Part shown: piece by piece, positions 36,980 through 46,869 of the stretch | Numbering within the stretch: the first letter of the stretch is position 1 | Layout: every line of letters begins with the position of its first letter | Assembly: GCF_000069785.1 (NCBI RefSeq) | Contig: NC_010528.1 | Span: 1,488,001 to 1,552,000, forward strand | Direction: 5' to 3' | Source of the DNA: Cupriavidus taiwanensis LMG 19424 | GTDB lineage: Bacteria; Pseudomonadota; Gammaproteobacteria; Burkholderiales; Burkholderiaceae | DNA length: 64,000 bases | Translations under genes and position numbers: made by a program | Notes under the pieces: model-generated | Seen by the model: the letters and a program-made list of their open reading frames with translations, nothing else | The model's database searches: none | What the model was told of the DNA's origin: nothing

Positions 36980-39061
36980 ATGACAGCGCAGTATCAGGTT
37001 CAGGACGGCGTAGCCGTCATCACGCTCGACAATCCCCCTGTCAACGGCCTGGGTCACAGCACCCGGCTTGGCATCGTCGAAGGCATGACCCGTGCGCTGG
37101 ACGATGCCGCCGTCAAGGCGATCGTCATCACCGGCGCTGGCAAGGCTTTCTCGGGCGGCGCCGATATCCGCGAATTCAATACGCCCAAGGCCATGCAGGA
37201 GCCGACGCTGCACTCGGTGATCCGCGTGCTGGAAGCGTCGACCAAGCCGGTGGTGGCGGCGGTGCATTCGGTCGCCATGGGCGGCGGCCTTGAACTGGCG
37301 CTGGGCTGCAACTACCGCGTCGCGTCCAAGGGCGCGCAGATTGCGCTGCCGGAAGTCAAGCTGGGCCTGCTGCCCGGCGCGGGCGGCACGCAGCGCCTGC
37401 CGCGCGTGATCGGCCTGGAAGCCGCGGCCAACATGATCGTGTCGGGCACCGCGGTGCCGTCCGAGAAGTTCGCCGGCACCAAGCTGTTCGATGAAATCGT
37501 CGACGGCGACGTGCTGCCCGCCGCCATCAAGTTCGCCCAGAACGTCGGCGCCGCCAGCGGCCCGCACCCCAAGGTGCGCGACCTGAAGGTGCGCCACGAG
37601 AATGCCGAAGGCTACCTCGGCTTCGCCCGCAACACCGTGGCCGCGATGGCCAAGAACTTCCCGGCGCCGCTGAAGTGCCTGGAAGCCGTGGCCGGCTCGC
37701 TCAAGCCGTTCGAGCAGGGCCTGAAGCAGGAGCGCGAGGGCTTCCTGTTCCTGGTGACCACGCCGGAATCGCGCGCGCTGCGCCATGCCTTCTTTGGCGA
37801 GCGCGCCGCCAGCAAGATCCCCGACGTGCCCGAAGGCACCCCGGTGCGCAAGATCGAGAAGGTCGCCGTGATCGGCGCCGGCACCATGGGCGGCGGCATC
37901 AGCATGAACTTCCTCAACGCGGGCATCCCGGTCACCATCCTGGAAACCAAGCAGGAAGCGCTCGACCGCGGCGTCGGCGTCATCCGCAAGAACTACGAGA
38001 ACAGCGCCAAGAAGGGCAAGCTGACGCAGGAGAAGGTCGAGCAGCGCATGGGCCTGCTGTCGACCACGCTGTCCTATGACGACATCAAGGACGCCGACAT
38101 GGTCATCGAGGCCGTGTTCGAGGAAATGGGCGTCAAGGAAATCGTGTTCAAGAAGCTGGACGAAGTGATGAAGCCGGGCGCGATCCTGGCTTCGAACACC
38201 TCGACGCTGGACGTCAACAAGATCGCCTCGTTCACCAAGCGTCCGCAGGACGTGGTCGGCATGCACTTCTTCAGCCCGGCCAACGTGATGAAGCTGCTCG
38301 AGGTGGTGCGCGGCGACAAGACCGGCAAGGACGTGCTGGCCACGGTGATGCAGGTGGCCAAGAAGATCAAGAAGACGGCGGTGGTGTCGGGCGTGTGCGA
38401 CGGCTTTATCGGCAACCGCATGATCGAGCAGTACAGCCGCCAGGCGGGCTACCTGCTGGACGAAGGCGCGTTGCCGGAGCAGGTCGACAAGGCCATCGAG
38501 AAGTTCGGCTTCGCCATGGGCCCGTTCCGCATGGGCGACCTGGCCGGCAACGACATCGGCTGGGCCATCCGCAAGCGCCGCGCCGTGGACAAGCCGGACA
38601 TCCAGTATTCGAAGACCGCCGATCTGCTGTGCGAGATGGGCCGCTTCGGCCAGAAGACCGGCGCGGGCTGGTACGACTACAAGGCGGGCGACCGCAAGCC
38701 GTACCCGAACCAGCAGGTCAACGACATGATCGTGCAGCATTCGAAGGACTTGGGGCTGACGCGCCGCAAGATCTCGGACGAGGAGATCGTCGAGCGCCTG
38801 GTGTTCGCGCTGGTCAACGAAGGCGCCAAGATCCTGGAAGAAGGCATTGCTTCCAAGGCCTCGGATATCGACATGGTGTACCTGACCGGCTACGGCTTCC
38901 CGCTGTTCCGCGGCGGCCCGATGCTGTACGCGGACCAGGTCGGCCTGTACAACGTGGCGCTGGCAATGAAGCGCTACGCCAAGGGCTACCACGGCGAAGC
39001 CTGGCAGGTCGCGCCGCTGCTGCAGAAGCTGGCGGACGAAGGCAAGGGCTTTAACGGGTAA
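36980..39061 (+). CDS. fadB: Bifunctional enoyl-CoA hydratase / 3-hydroxyacyl-CoA dehydrogenase
   Basis: 693-aa beta-oxidation enzyme. The N-terminal crotonase domain (~1-190) has the oxyanion glycines and both catalytic Glu: AMGGGLELALG (Glu105) and ALPEVKLGLLPGAGG (Glu125). A linker follows. The NAD-binding HADH domain (~295-475) has VIGAGTMGGGI, GMHFFSPANVMKLLEVV (His ~429) and VCDGFIGNRM. The C-terminal domain has GYGFPLFRGGPMLYAD. It is slightly shorter than E. coli FadB. It heads the long lipid cluster and works with the thiolase and acyl-CoA dehydrogenase downstream. The layout resembles the fadB-containing operon known in C. necator H16 (recalled, not checked). Confidence 0.95.
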   Translation: MTAQYQVQDGVAVITLDNPPVNGLGHSTRLGIVEGMTRALDDAAVKAIVITGAGKAFSGGADIREFNTPKAMQEPTLHSVIRVLEASTKPVVAAVHSVAMGGGLELALGCNYRVASKGAQIALPEVKLGLLPGAGGTQRLPRVIGLEAAANMIVSGTAVPSEKFAGTKLFDEIVDGDVLPAAIKFAQNVGAASGPHPKVRDLKVRHENAEGYLGFARNTVAAMAKNFPAPLKCLEAVAGSLKPFEQGLKQEREGFLFLVTTPESRALRHAFFGERAASKIPDVPEGTPVRKIEKVAVIGAGTMGGGISMNFLNAGIPVTILETKQEALDRGVGVIRKNYENSAKKGKLTQEKVEQRMGLLSTTLSYDDIKDADMVIEAVFEEMGVKEIVFKKLDEVMKPGAILASNTSTLDVNKIASFTKRPQDVVGMHFFSPANVMKLLEVVRGDKTGKDVLATVMQVAKKIKKTAVVSGVCDGFIGNRMIEQYSRQAGYLLDEGALPEQVDKAIEKFGFAMGPFRMGDLAGNDIGWAIRKRRAVDKPDIQYSKTADLLCEMGRFGQKTGAGWYDYKAGDRKPYPNQQVNDMIVQHSKDLGLTRRKISDEEIVERLVFALVNEGAKILEEGIASKASDIDMVYLTGYGFPLFRGGPMLYADQVGLYNVALAMKRYAKGYHGEAWQVAPLLQKLADEGKGFNG

Positions 39062-39102
39062 GACGCGGCTAAGACGCCATCACGGTTCTTCCTGGCACTG
39101 AC

Positions 39103-39747
39103 ATGGACACCACGCTCCGACCTGACGATTGCCTGCTGGTGATCGACGTGCAGAACGACTTCATGCCGGGCGGCGCGCTTGCCGTGCCCAACGGCGACGA
39201 GGTGGTGCCCGTCATCAACCGGCTGGCGCGGGCGTTCGGGCACGTGGTGCTGACGCAGGACTGGCATCCGGCCGCGCACGTCTCGTTCGCGGCCAACCAT
39301 GCCGGCACGCAGCCGTTCCAGATGCTGACGCTGCCGTATGGCGAGCAGGTGCTGTGGCCGGTGCACTGCGTGCAGGACACGCCCGGCGCCGCGCTGCATG
39401 CGGGGCTGCACGTGCCGCACGCGCGGCTGCTGATCCGCAAGGGCCACCATGCCGGCGTGGACAGCTACTCCGCCTTTATGGAAGCGGACCGCATCACGCG
39501 CACCGGCCTGGCCGGCTACCTGCGCGAGCATGGCGTGCAGCGCGTGTTCTGCGCCGGGCTGGCGACGGACTACTGCGTGGCCTGGAGCGCGCTCGATGCG
39601 CGCGCCGCGGGCTTCGAGGCCGCGGTGGTCGAGGATGCGTGCCGGGCCATCGACCTGCAAGGGTCGCTGGCACAGGCATGGCAGGACCTCGGCGCCGCCG
39701 GCGTCGCGCGCGTGATGTCCGCCGACCTGCTCAGCGGCCAGGGCTGA
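39103..39747 (+). CDS. pncA: Nicotinamidase / isochorismatase-family hydrolase
   Basis: 214-aa cytoplasmic cysteine hydrolase converting nicotinamide to nicotinate for NAD salvage. The triad is visible: Asp15 ([10 protein letters not shown]), Lys113 (LLIRKGHH) and Cys158 (ATDYCVAW). The metal-site pattern [12 protein letters not shown] and PVHCVQ are those of PncA, and GVDSYSAF is also family-typical. It lies between fadB and the thiolase on the same strand, with gaps of 41 and 47 bp. This is an odd place for an NAD-salvage gene unless NAD supply is tuned to the NAD-demanding beta-oxidation (inference). Confidence 0.94.
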   Translation: MDTTLRPDDCLLVIDVQNDFMPGGALAVPNGDEVVPVINRLARAFGHVVLTQDWHPAAHVSFAANHAGTQPFQMLTLPYGEQVLWPVHCVQDTPGAALHAGLHVPHARLLIRKGHHAGVDSYSAFMEADRITRTGLAGYLREHGVQRVFCAGLATDYCVAWSALDARAAGFEAAVVEDACRAIDLQGSLAQAWQDLGAAGVARVMSADLLSGQG

Positions 39748-39794
39748 ACCGAAACACCGAACCGAACGACACAAGAGATTCCGAGGAGCAACAC

Positions 39795-40973
39795 ATGAAC
39801 GAAGCAGTCATCGTATCCACCGCACGGACCGGCCTGGCCAAGAGCTGGAAGGGCGCCTTCAACATGACCCACGGCGCCACGCTGGGCGGGCATGCGGTCC
39901 AGCACGCCATCGCGCGCGCCAAGATCGAGGCCGCCGAGGTCGAAGACGTGCTGATGGGCTGCGCCAACCCGGAAGGCGCCACCGGTGCCAACATTGCGCG
40001 CCAGATCGCGCTGCGCGCCGGGTGCCCGGTCACCGTGCCCGGCGCCACCGTCAACCGCTTCTGCTCGTCGGGCCTGCAGACCATCGCCATGGCCGCGCAG
40101 CGCGTGATCGCCGACGAGGGCGACATCTTCGTGGCCGGCGGCGTCGAGAGCATCTCGTGCGTGCAGCAGGAGATGAACCGCCATATGGTCCAGGAAAGCT
40201 GGCTGACCAAGAACAAGCCGGAAATCTACTGGAACATGCTGCAGACCGCCGAGAACGTGGCCAAGCGCTACAACATCTCGAAGGAGCGCCAGGACGAATA
40301 CGGCGTGCGCAGCCAGCAACGCGCCGCGGCCGCGCAGGAAGCCGGCAAGTTCAACGACGAGATCGTGCCGATGACGGTGCTCGCCGGCGTCGCCGACAAG
40401 TCCACCGGCCAGCTGGTGACGAAGGAAGTCACCATCGACCGCGACGAAGGCATCCGCCCGGATACCACGCTGGAAGCTGTGGCCAAGATCCGCAGCGCGG
40501 TGCCGGGCGGCGTGATCACCGCCGGCAATGCCTCGCAGTTCTCGGACGGCGCCTCGGCCGCGGTGGTGATGAACGCGCGCGTGGCGGCGGCCAAGGGCCT
40601 GCAGCCGCTGGGCGTGTTCCGCGGCTTTGCCGTGGCCGGCTGCGAGCCCGACGAGATGGGCATCGGTCCCGTGTTCGCGGTGCCCAAGCTGCTGAAGAAG
40701 GCTGGCCTGAAGGTCGACGACATCGGCCTGTGGGAGCTGAACGAAGCCTTTGCCGTGCAGGTGCTGTACTGCGCCGACACGCTGGGTATCCCGATGGACC
40801 GCCTCAACGTCAATGGCGGCGCGATCGCGGTGGGGCATCCGTACGGCGTATCGGGCGCGCGCCTGGTCGGCCATGCGCTGATCGAGGGCAAGCGCCGCGG
40901 GGTCAAGTATGTCGTGGTGACGATGTGCATTGGCGGCGGCCAGGGTGCTGCCGGCCTGTTCGAGGTCCTTTGA
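39795..40973 (+). CDS. fadA: Acetyl-CoA acyltransferase (thiolase)
   Basis: 392-aa thiolase that cleaves 3-oxoacyl-CoA with CoA in the last step of beta-oxidation. It has the nucleophile Cys90 ([16 protein letters not shown]), GHPYGVSG with His348, and [11 protein letters not shown] with Cys378. The start has GAGGAG seven bases ahead of the ATG. The next gene begins within the stop codon (TGATG), so a thioesterase is translationally coupled. Substrate range cannot be read from the sequence; fadA is assigned from the position near fadB. Confidence 0.93.
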   Translation: MNEAVIVSTARTGLAKSWKGAFNMTHGATLGGHAVQHAIARAKIEAAEVEDVLMGCANPEGATGANIARQIALRAGCPVTVPGATVNRFCSSGLQTIAMAAQRVIADEGDIFVAGGVESISCVQQEMNRHMVQESWLTKNKPEIYWNMLQTAENVAKRYNISKERQDEYGVRSQQRAAAAQEAGKFNDEIVPMTVLAGVADKSTGQLVTKEVTIDRDEGIRPDTTLEAVAKIRSAVPGGVITAGNASQFSDGASAAVVMNARVAAAKGLQPLGVFRGFAVAGCEPDEMGIGPVFAVPKLLKKAGLKVDDIGLWELNEAFAVQVLYCADTLGIPMDRLNVNGGAIAVGHPYGVSGARLVGHALIEGKRRGVKYVVVTMCIGGGQGAAGLFEVL

Positions 40974-41419
40974 TGTCCGCGGGCACGACGCGGCCGGCGA
41001 CGGCCGCCGACATGCTCGCCTGGGGCCGGGAGGTGCTGGCCAGCCAGCCCTTCTCGGTCCTGGTCGGCACCGAGCTGGCGGCGCTGTCGCCGGGCAAGGC
41101 CGAGCTGCGGCTGCCGGTCCGGCAGGACCTGCGCCAGCAACATGGCTTCCTGCACGGCGGCGTGGTCAGCTACCTGGCCGACAACGCGCTGACCTATGCG
41201 GGCGGCGCGGCCATGCAGGTGCCCGTGGTGACTTCCGAATACAAGATCAACTATGTGCGCCCGGCGCTCGGCGAGATGCTGATCGCCCGTGCCGAATGCG
41301 TCAGCGTGGGCCGCCAGCAGGCGGTGGTGCGCTGTGACGTGTTTGCCGTCAGGGATGGCGAAGAAAAGCTCTGCGCGGTGGCGCAGGGAACGATCGCGCG
41401 GCTTGGCGAAGGCGGTTGA
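40973..41419 (+). CDS. Hotdog-fold thioesterase (PaaI type)
   Basis: 148-aa acyl-CoA thioesterase. The PaaI/YdiI-like active-site region is QQHGFLHGGVVSYLADNALTYAG (His/Gly with a downstream Asp), followed by EYKINYVRPALGEMLIARAECVSVGRQQAVVRCDVF. It starts on the thiolase stop codon. It could release free acids when CoA becomes limiting, or act on dead-end acyl-CoAs. It is the first of two hotdog proteins in this cluster, and a third lies at 53228. Confidence 0.9.
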   Translation: MSAGTTRPATAADMLAWGREVLASQPFSVLVGTELAALSPGKAELRLPVRQDLRQQHGFLHGGVVSYLADNALTYAGGAAMQVPVVTSEYKINYVRPALGEMLIARAECVSVGRQQAVVRCDVFAVRDGEEKLCAVAQGTIARLGEGG

Positions 41420-41436
41420 TCGGGGGAGTCGGAAGC

Positions 41437-41459
41437 GGGGCGCGGCAGCGCCTTTTTTT
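41437..41459 (+). terminator. Probable weak intrinsic terminator inside the lipid cluster
   Basis: GGCGC (41439-41443), loop GGCA, GCGCC (41448-41452), then seven T. The stem is short but all GC. It would separate the fadB-thioesterase genes from the acyl-CoA dehydrogenase group at least in part. Confidence 0.55.
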
Positions 41460-41545
41460 GACCGCTTCGCATTGAAGCTGGCCAGTACGCAAGCAGGCAA
41501 CAAGAATTCGCGAGCGCCCCACGCAGAGCGCCGCCTGGAGACACC

Positions 41546-43408
41546 ATGTCGATGATCCTTTCCCGCCGCGACCTGAACTTCATCCTGTATGAATGGCTCA
41601 AGGTCGACGAGCTGACCCGCATCCCGCGCTACGCTGATCACTCGCGCGAGACCTTCGATGCCGCGCTGGATACCTGCGAGAAGATCGCCACCGACCTGTT
41701 CGCGCCGCACAACAAGAAGAACGACCAGCAAGAACCCGAATTCGACGGCAAGACCGTCAGCATCATCCCCGAGGTCAGCACCGCGCTGAAGGCCTTCTGC
41801 GACGCCGGCCTGATGGCCGCCGGGCAGGACTACGAGCTGGGCGGCATGCAGCTGCCGGTGGTGGTCGAGAAGGCCGGCTTCGCCTACTTCAAGGGTGCCA
41901 ACGTCGGCACCAGCTCCTACCCCTTCCTGACCATCGGCAACGCCAACCTGCTGCTCACACACGGCACGCCGGCGCAGGTCGAGACCTTCGTCAAGCCGGA
42001 AATGGAAGGGCGCTTCTTCGGCACCATGTGCCTGTCGGAGCCGCAGGCCGGCTCGTCGCTGTCGGACATCACCACGCGCGCCGAGTATGAGGGCGAATCG
42101 CCGCTGGGCGCGCAGTACCGGCTGCGCGGCAACAAGATGTGGATCTCCGCGGGCGAACACGAACTGAGCGAGAACATCGTCCACCTGGTGCTGGCCAAGA
42201 TCCCGGGCCCGGACGGCAAGCTGATCCCGGGCGTGAAGGGCATCTCGCTGTTCATCGTGCCGAAGTACCTGGTGAACGAAGACGGCTCGCTGGGCGAGCA
42301 CAACGACGTGGTGCTGGCCGGCCTGAATCACAAGATGGGCTACCGCGGCACCACCAACTGCCTGCTGAACTTCGGCGAGGGCATGAAGTACAAGCCGGGC
42401 GGCAAGGCCGGCGCGATCGGGTACCTGGTGGGCGAGCCGCACAAGGGCCTGGCCTGCATGTTCCACATGATGAACGAGGCGCGCATCGGCGTGGGCCTGG
42501 GCGCGGTGATGCTGGGCTATACCGGCTACCTGCATGCGCTGGACTATGCGCGCAACCGTCCGCAAGGCCGCCCGGTCGGCCCCGGCGGCAAGGATGCCGC
42601 CAGCCCGCAGGTAAAGCTCGTCGAGCACGCCGATATCCGCCGCATGCTGCTGGCGCAGAAGAGCTATGTCGAGGGCGGCCTGGCGCTCAACCTGTACTGC
42701 GCGAAGCTGGTCGACGAGGAAGAGGCCGCCGCTGCCGCCGGCGACGAGGCTGCGCATGCGCGCCTGGCGCTGCTGCTCGACATCCTGACGCCAATCGCCA
42801 AGAGCTGGCCGTCGCAATGGTGCCTGGAGGCCAACAACCTGGCGATCCAGGTGCATGGCGGCTATGGCTACACGCGCGAATACAACGTCGAGCAGTTCTA
42901 CCGCGACAACCGCCTCAACCCGATCCACGAAGGCACGCACGGCATCCAGGGCCTGGACCTGCTCGGCCGCAAGGTGGTGATGAAGGATGGCGCCGCGTTC
43001 AGGCTGCTGGGCGAGCGCGTGCAGGCCACCATCGGCCGCGCGCTGGCCGCGGACGATGCGGAGCTGGCGCAGCAGGCGCGCGCACTCGGCGCTGCAAGCC
43101 AGCGCCTGGCCGAAGTCACGCAGACGCTGTGGAGCGCCGGCGATGCCAACGTGACGCTGGCCAACGCGTCGGTCTACCTCGAAGCCTTCGGGCACGTGGT
43201 GGTCGCGTGGATCTGGCTGGAGCAGGCATTGCTGGCGCGGGAAGCGCTGGCGCAGGCGAGCGGCCAGGAAGACCAGGACTTCTATCGCGGCAAGCTGGCC
43301 GCGGCGGCGTACTTCTTCCGCTTCGAACTGCCAAAGGCCGGTCCGCAGCTCGATCTGCTGGCATCGCTCGACCGCACCACGCTGGACATGCAGGACGCGT
43401 GGTTCTGA
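41546..43408 (+). CDS. Acyl-CoA dehydrogenase (large, DmdC/FadE-like)
   Basis: 620-aa flavoprotein for the first oxidation of beta-oxidation. It belongs to the ~600-residue group (DmdC, AidB-like and long-chain types), not the 380-residue one. The N-terminal LSRRDLNFILYEWLKVDEL is typical of that group. Motifs are GTMCLSEPQAGSSLSDITTRA (flavin/substrate loop), LRGNKMWISAGEHEL, NEARIGVGLGAVMLGY and HGGYGYTREYNVEQFYRDNRLNPIHEGTHGIQ, with catalytic Glu462. The C-terminal extra domain has PQLDLLASLDRTTLDMQD. It is followed after 54 bp by an SDR gene in the same direction. Confidence 0.94.
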   Translation: MSMILSRRDLNFILYEWLKVDELTRIPRYADHSRETFDAALDTCEKIATDLFAPHNKKNDQQEPEFDGKTVSIIPEVSTALKAFCDAGLMAAGQDYELGGMQLPVVVEKAGFAYFKGANVGTSSYPFLTIGNANLLLTHGTPAQVETFVKPEMEGRFFGTMCLSEPQAGSSLSDITTRAEYEGESPLGAQYRLRGNKMWISAGEHELSENIVHLVLAKIPGPDGKLIPGVKGISLFIVPKYLVNEDGSLGEHNDVVLAGLNHKMGYRGTTNCLLNFGEGMKYKPGGKAGAIGYLVGEPHKGLACMFHMMNEARIGVGLGAVMLGYTGYLHALDYARNRPQGRPVGPGGKDAASPQVKLVEHADIRRMLLAQKSYVEGGLALNLYCAKLVDEEEAAAAAGDEAAHARLALLLDILTPIAKSWPSQWCLEANNLAIQVHGGYGYTREYNVEQFYRDNRLNPIHEGTHGIQGLDLLGRKVVMKDGAAFRLLGERVQATIGRALAADDAELAQQARALGAASQRLAEVTQTLWSAGDANVTLANASVYLEAFGHVVVAWIWLEQALLAREALAQASGQEDQDFYRGKLAAAAYFFRFELPKAGPQLDLLASLDRTTLDMQDAWF

Positions 43409-43462
43409 GCGCCGGTTCTGGCTGCTTACTGCCTCACTCAAGATATGCAAGGAATAGACAAC

Positions 43463-44245
<783 letters not shown>

Positions 44246-44349
44246 GCACGGTCCGGCCGACGGTCTTCGTTTGCGGCAATAATGCGGGGTCGGCCCCGGC
44301 GGCCAAACTGCCGGTGCCTCTCCAGTCCCCCACTTCCATTCGCGTTGCC

Positions 44350-44787
44350 ATGAACCAGTACACCGGCTCCCTGAGCCATATTCCCTTCCTTGCCGAGCTT
44401 GGCGTGACCTGCAGCCTGGCCGAGGGCGGACGCAGCGAGATCGCGCTGTCGACCGAAAAACGCCACCAGAACAGCTGGGACATGGCCCACGGCGGCGTGA
44501 TCATGACGCTGCTCGACGTGGCCATGGCGGTGGCCGGCCGCAGCAGCGATGCCGATGGCCGCGGCGTGGTCACCATCGAGATGAAGAGCAGTTTCATGGC
44601 GCCGGGCCGCGGCCACCTGACCGCGCGCGGCACCACCGTGCACCGCACCACCACCATGGTGTTCTGCGAGGCCGAGATCGTCGATGCCGACGGCAAGACC
44701 GTGGCGCGCGGCTCTGGCACGTTCAAGTACATCCGGCGCATGCCGCCGCAGCGCCCCGGCGAAACCGATACCGGCGCCGACGGCTGA
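44350..44787 (+). CDS. Hotdog-fold thioesterase (second, PaaI type)
   Basis: 145-aa acyl-CoA thioesterase. Active-site pattern NSWDMAHGGVIMTLLDVAMAVAG, then VVTIEMKSSFMAPGRGHLTARGTTVHRTTTMVFCEAEIVDADGKTVARGSGTFKY. It is clearly distinct from the thioesterase at 40973, so it is not a recent duplicate. The ATG at 44350 fits the family N terminus; the gap of 104 bp from the SDR has no obvious gene. A hairpin follows the stop. Confidence 0.9.
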   Translation: MNQYTGSLSHIPFLAELGVTCSLAEGGRSEIALSTEKRHQNSWDMAHGGVIMTLLDVAMAVAGRSSDADGRGVVTIEMKSSFMAPGRGHLTARGTTVHRTTTMVFCEAEIVDADGKTVARGSGTFKYIRRMPPQRPGETDTGADG

Positions 44788-44804
44788 GCGCCGGCGCAGC
44801 ACAT

Positions 44805-44828
44805 GCGGGGCGGTTCATGCCCCGCTTT
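44805..44828 (+). terminator. Hairpin with short T run, possible weak terminator
   Basis: GCGGGGC (44805-44811), loop GGTTCAT, GCCCCGC (44819-44825), then TTT. It lies between the second thioesterase and the MDR reductase gene. Confidence 0.4.
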
Positions 44829-44874
44829 AGCAGTTTCCATGCAGTTTCCATCTCCCATTGGAAGGAACCCGACC

Positions 44875-45885
44875 ATGTCCAACACGTTCAAGCGCATCGT
44901 CCTGGCCTCGCGTCCCGAAGGCGCGGTGACGGCGGCCAATTTCCGCCTGGAAGAAGTGCCCGTGCCGCAGATCGCCGACGGCCAGGTACTGGTGCGCAAC
45001 CACTATCTGTCGCTCGACCCGTACATGCGCGGCCGCATGAACGAAAGCAAGTCCTACGCCGCGCCGCAGCCGCTCAATGAAGTGATGATCGGCGGCACCG
45101 TCGGCGAAGTGGTGGAAAGCAAAAACAGCAAGTTCAAGCCGGGCGACAAGGTGGTCGGCATGTTCGGCTGGCAGGAAATGGGCGTCAGCGACGGCACCGG
45201 CCTGCAGCCGGTCGATACCACGCATATCCCGCTGTCGGCCTACCTCGGCGCGGTCGGCATGCCGGGCGTGACCGCGTGGTACGGCCTGAACAAGATCATC
45301 CAGCCCAAGGCGGGCAAGACCATCGCGGTCAGCGCCGCGTCGGGCGCGGTCGGCAGCGTGGTGGGCCAGCTGGCCAAGCTGGCGGGCTGCCGCGCGGTGG
45401 GCTTTGCCGGCGGCAAGGACAAGTGCGACTACGTGGTCAACGAGCTGGGCTTCGATGCCTGCATCGATTACAAGGCCGCCAAAGACCCGAAAGAGCTCTA
45501 CACCATGCTCAAGGAGGCCACGCCCGACGGCATCGACGGCTACTTCGAGAACGTCGGCGGCGAGATCTTCGACGCGGTGCTGTCGCGCATGAACGCCTTC
45601 GGCCGCATCGCCCTGTGCGGCATGATCGCCGGCTATGACGGCCAGCCGCTGCCGCTGAAGAACCCGCAGCTGATCCTGGTCTCGCGGCTGACGATCGAGG
45701 GCTTTATCGTCTCCGAGCACATGGAGGTGTGGCCGCAGGCACTGAAGGAGCTGGGCACCGCGGTCGCGCAGGGCAAGCTCAAGTTCCGCGAGAGCATCGC
45801 CGAGGGCCTGGCCAGCGCGCCGGAGGCTTTCATCGGCCTGCTCAAGGGCAAGAACTTCGGCAAGCAGCTGGTCAAGCTGGTCTGA
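44875..45885 (+). CDS. NADP-dependent MDR oxidoreductase (prostaglandin-reductase / CurA type)
   Basis: 336-aa zinc-free medium-chain reductase of the leukotriene B4 dehydrogenase/PTGR/CurA group, which reduces double bonds of enones. It has YLSLDPYMRGRMNESKSY (the family signature), PGDKVVGMFGWQEMGV, the glycine-rich SAASGAVGSVVGQLAKLAGCRAVGFAGG, YFENVGGEIFDAVLSRM and ALCGMIAGYDG. The zinc-ligand residues of alcohol dehydrogenases are absent. The start has GGAAGGA nine bases upstream. In a lipid cluster it may reduce unsaturated oxo-acid derivatives (inference). Confidence 0.93.
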   Translation: MSNTFKRIVLASRPEGAVTAANFRLEEVPVPQIADGQVLVRNHYLSLDPYMRGRMNESKSYAAPQPLNEVMIGGTVGEVVESKNSKFKPGDKVVGMFGWQEMGVSDGTGLQPVDTTHIPLSAYLGAVGMPGVTAWYGLNKIIQPKAGKTIAVSAASGAVGSVVGQLAKLAGCRAVGFAGGKDKCDYVVNELGFDACIDYKAAKDPKELYTMLKEATPDGIDGYFENVGGEIFDAVLSRMNAFGRIALCGMIAGYDGQPLPLKNPQLILVSRLTIEGFIVSEHMEVWPQALKELGTAVAQGKLKFRESIAEGLASAPEAFIGLLKGKNFGKQLVKLV

Positions 45886-45959
45886 CCCGCGCATGCAGGG
45901 CCGCGGCGCACCTGCACGGCGCGCCGCGGGCAACGGATATCACCTGGACGGAGACACCG

Positions 45960-46808
45960 ATGAATGCCCCGCAAGCCCCGCAAATCCAGAGCGCCGACGA
46001 GATCGGCGCCGGCCTGCCGGAAGAGGTCAAGGCGCGCTACCGCAACCTGCCGCGGCCGCCGCAGTTTGCCACTGCCGCCGAAGAGCGCCTGCACCGCAAG
46101 CAGCGCCTCGCCGCCGCCTTCCGGCTGTTCTCGAAATTCGGCTTCGACGAAGGCGTGGCGGGCCATATCACCGCGCGCGACCCCGAGTTTCCCGACACCT
46201 TCTGGGTCAATCCCTTCGGCGTGCATTTCAGCCAGGTCCGGGTCTCGAACCTGATCCGCTGCGACCACCACGGCGACGTGGTCGAGGGCGACTACCCGGT
46301 CAACGCCGCGGCCTTTGCCATCCACTCGCGCGTGCACCAGACCCGTCCCGACGCAGTCGCTGCCGCGCATTCTCACAGTACCTATGGCCGCGCGTGGTCG
46401 ACGCTGGGCCGGCCGCTCGACGCGCTGACGCAGGACGTGTGTGCCTTCTACAACGACCATGCGGTCTATGACGACTTTGGCGGCGTGGTGGTCGAACTCG
46501 ACGAGGGCCAGCGCATCGCCAACGCGCTGGGCCAGAACAAGGCCGCGATCCTGCAGAACCATGGCCTGCTGACCGTCGGCAAGACCGTCGACGAAGCGGC
46601 GTGGTGGTTCATCACCATGGAGCGCTCCTGCCAGGTGCAGCTGCTGGCCGAAGCCGCCGCCGCGCGCACGCAGGCGCCGCTGAAGGTGATTGCCGACGCT
46701 GCCGCACGGCAGGCCTATTCGATCGTCGGCACCGCGCAGGCAGGCTGGTTCCAGTTCCAGCCGCTCTATGCCCGCATCGTCAAGGAACAGCCCGACCTGC
46801 TGGACTGA
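45960..46808 (+). CDS. Class II aldolase / adducin-family protein
   Basis: 282-aa protein of the FucA/AraD/adducin fold. Metal-binding and catalytic patterns are FGFDEGVAGHITARDPEFPDTFWVNPFG, AAAHSHSTYGRAWSTLG (His pair) and AAILQNHGLLTVGKTVDEAAWWF (third His). The group includes true aldolases and epimerases but also many proteins of unknown reaction, and this long ~280-residue subtype has no firm assignment. Good ribosome binding site (GGAGAC) before the ATG. Its place between two oxidoreductases of the lipid cluster suggests action on a hydroxy-oxo intermediate, which is only inference. Confidence 0.88.
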   Translation: MNAPQAPQIQSADEIGAGLPEEVKARYRNLPRPPQFATAAEERLHRKQRLAAAFRLFSKFGFDEGVAGHITARDPEFPDTFWVNPFGVHFSQVRVSNLIRCDHHGDVVEGDYPVNAAAFAIHSRVHQTRPDAVAAAHSHSTYGRAWSTLGRPLDALTQDVCAFYNDHAVYDDFGGVVVELDEGQRIANALGQNKAAILQNHGLLTVGKTVDEAAWWFITMERSCQVQLLAEAAAARTQAPLKVIADAAARQAYSIVGTAQAGWFQFQPLYARIVKEQPDLLD

Positions 46809-46814
46809 ACCCGC

Positions 46815-46836
46815 ATGCCGGCCAGGCGGCCGGCAT
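46815..46836 (+). other. Intercistronic hairpin
   Basis: ATGCCGGCC (46815-46823), loop AGGC, GGCCGGCAT (46828-46836); no T run. It lies between the aldolase-like gene and the second SDR gene. Confidence 0.55.
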
Positions 46837-46869
46837 TCCCCATCTGACTCACGCGACAGGACAGACGAC

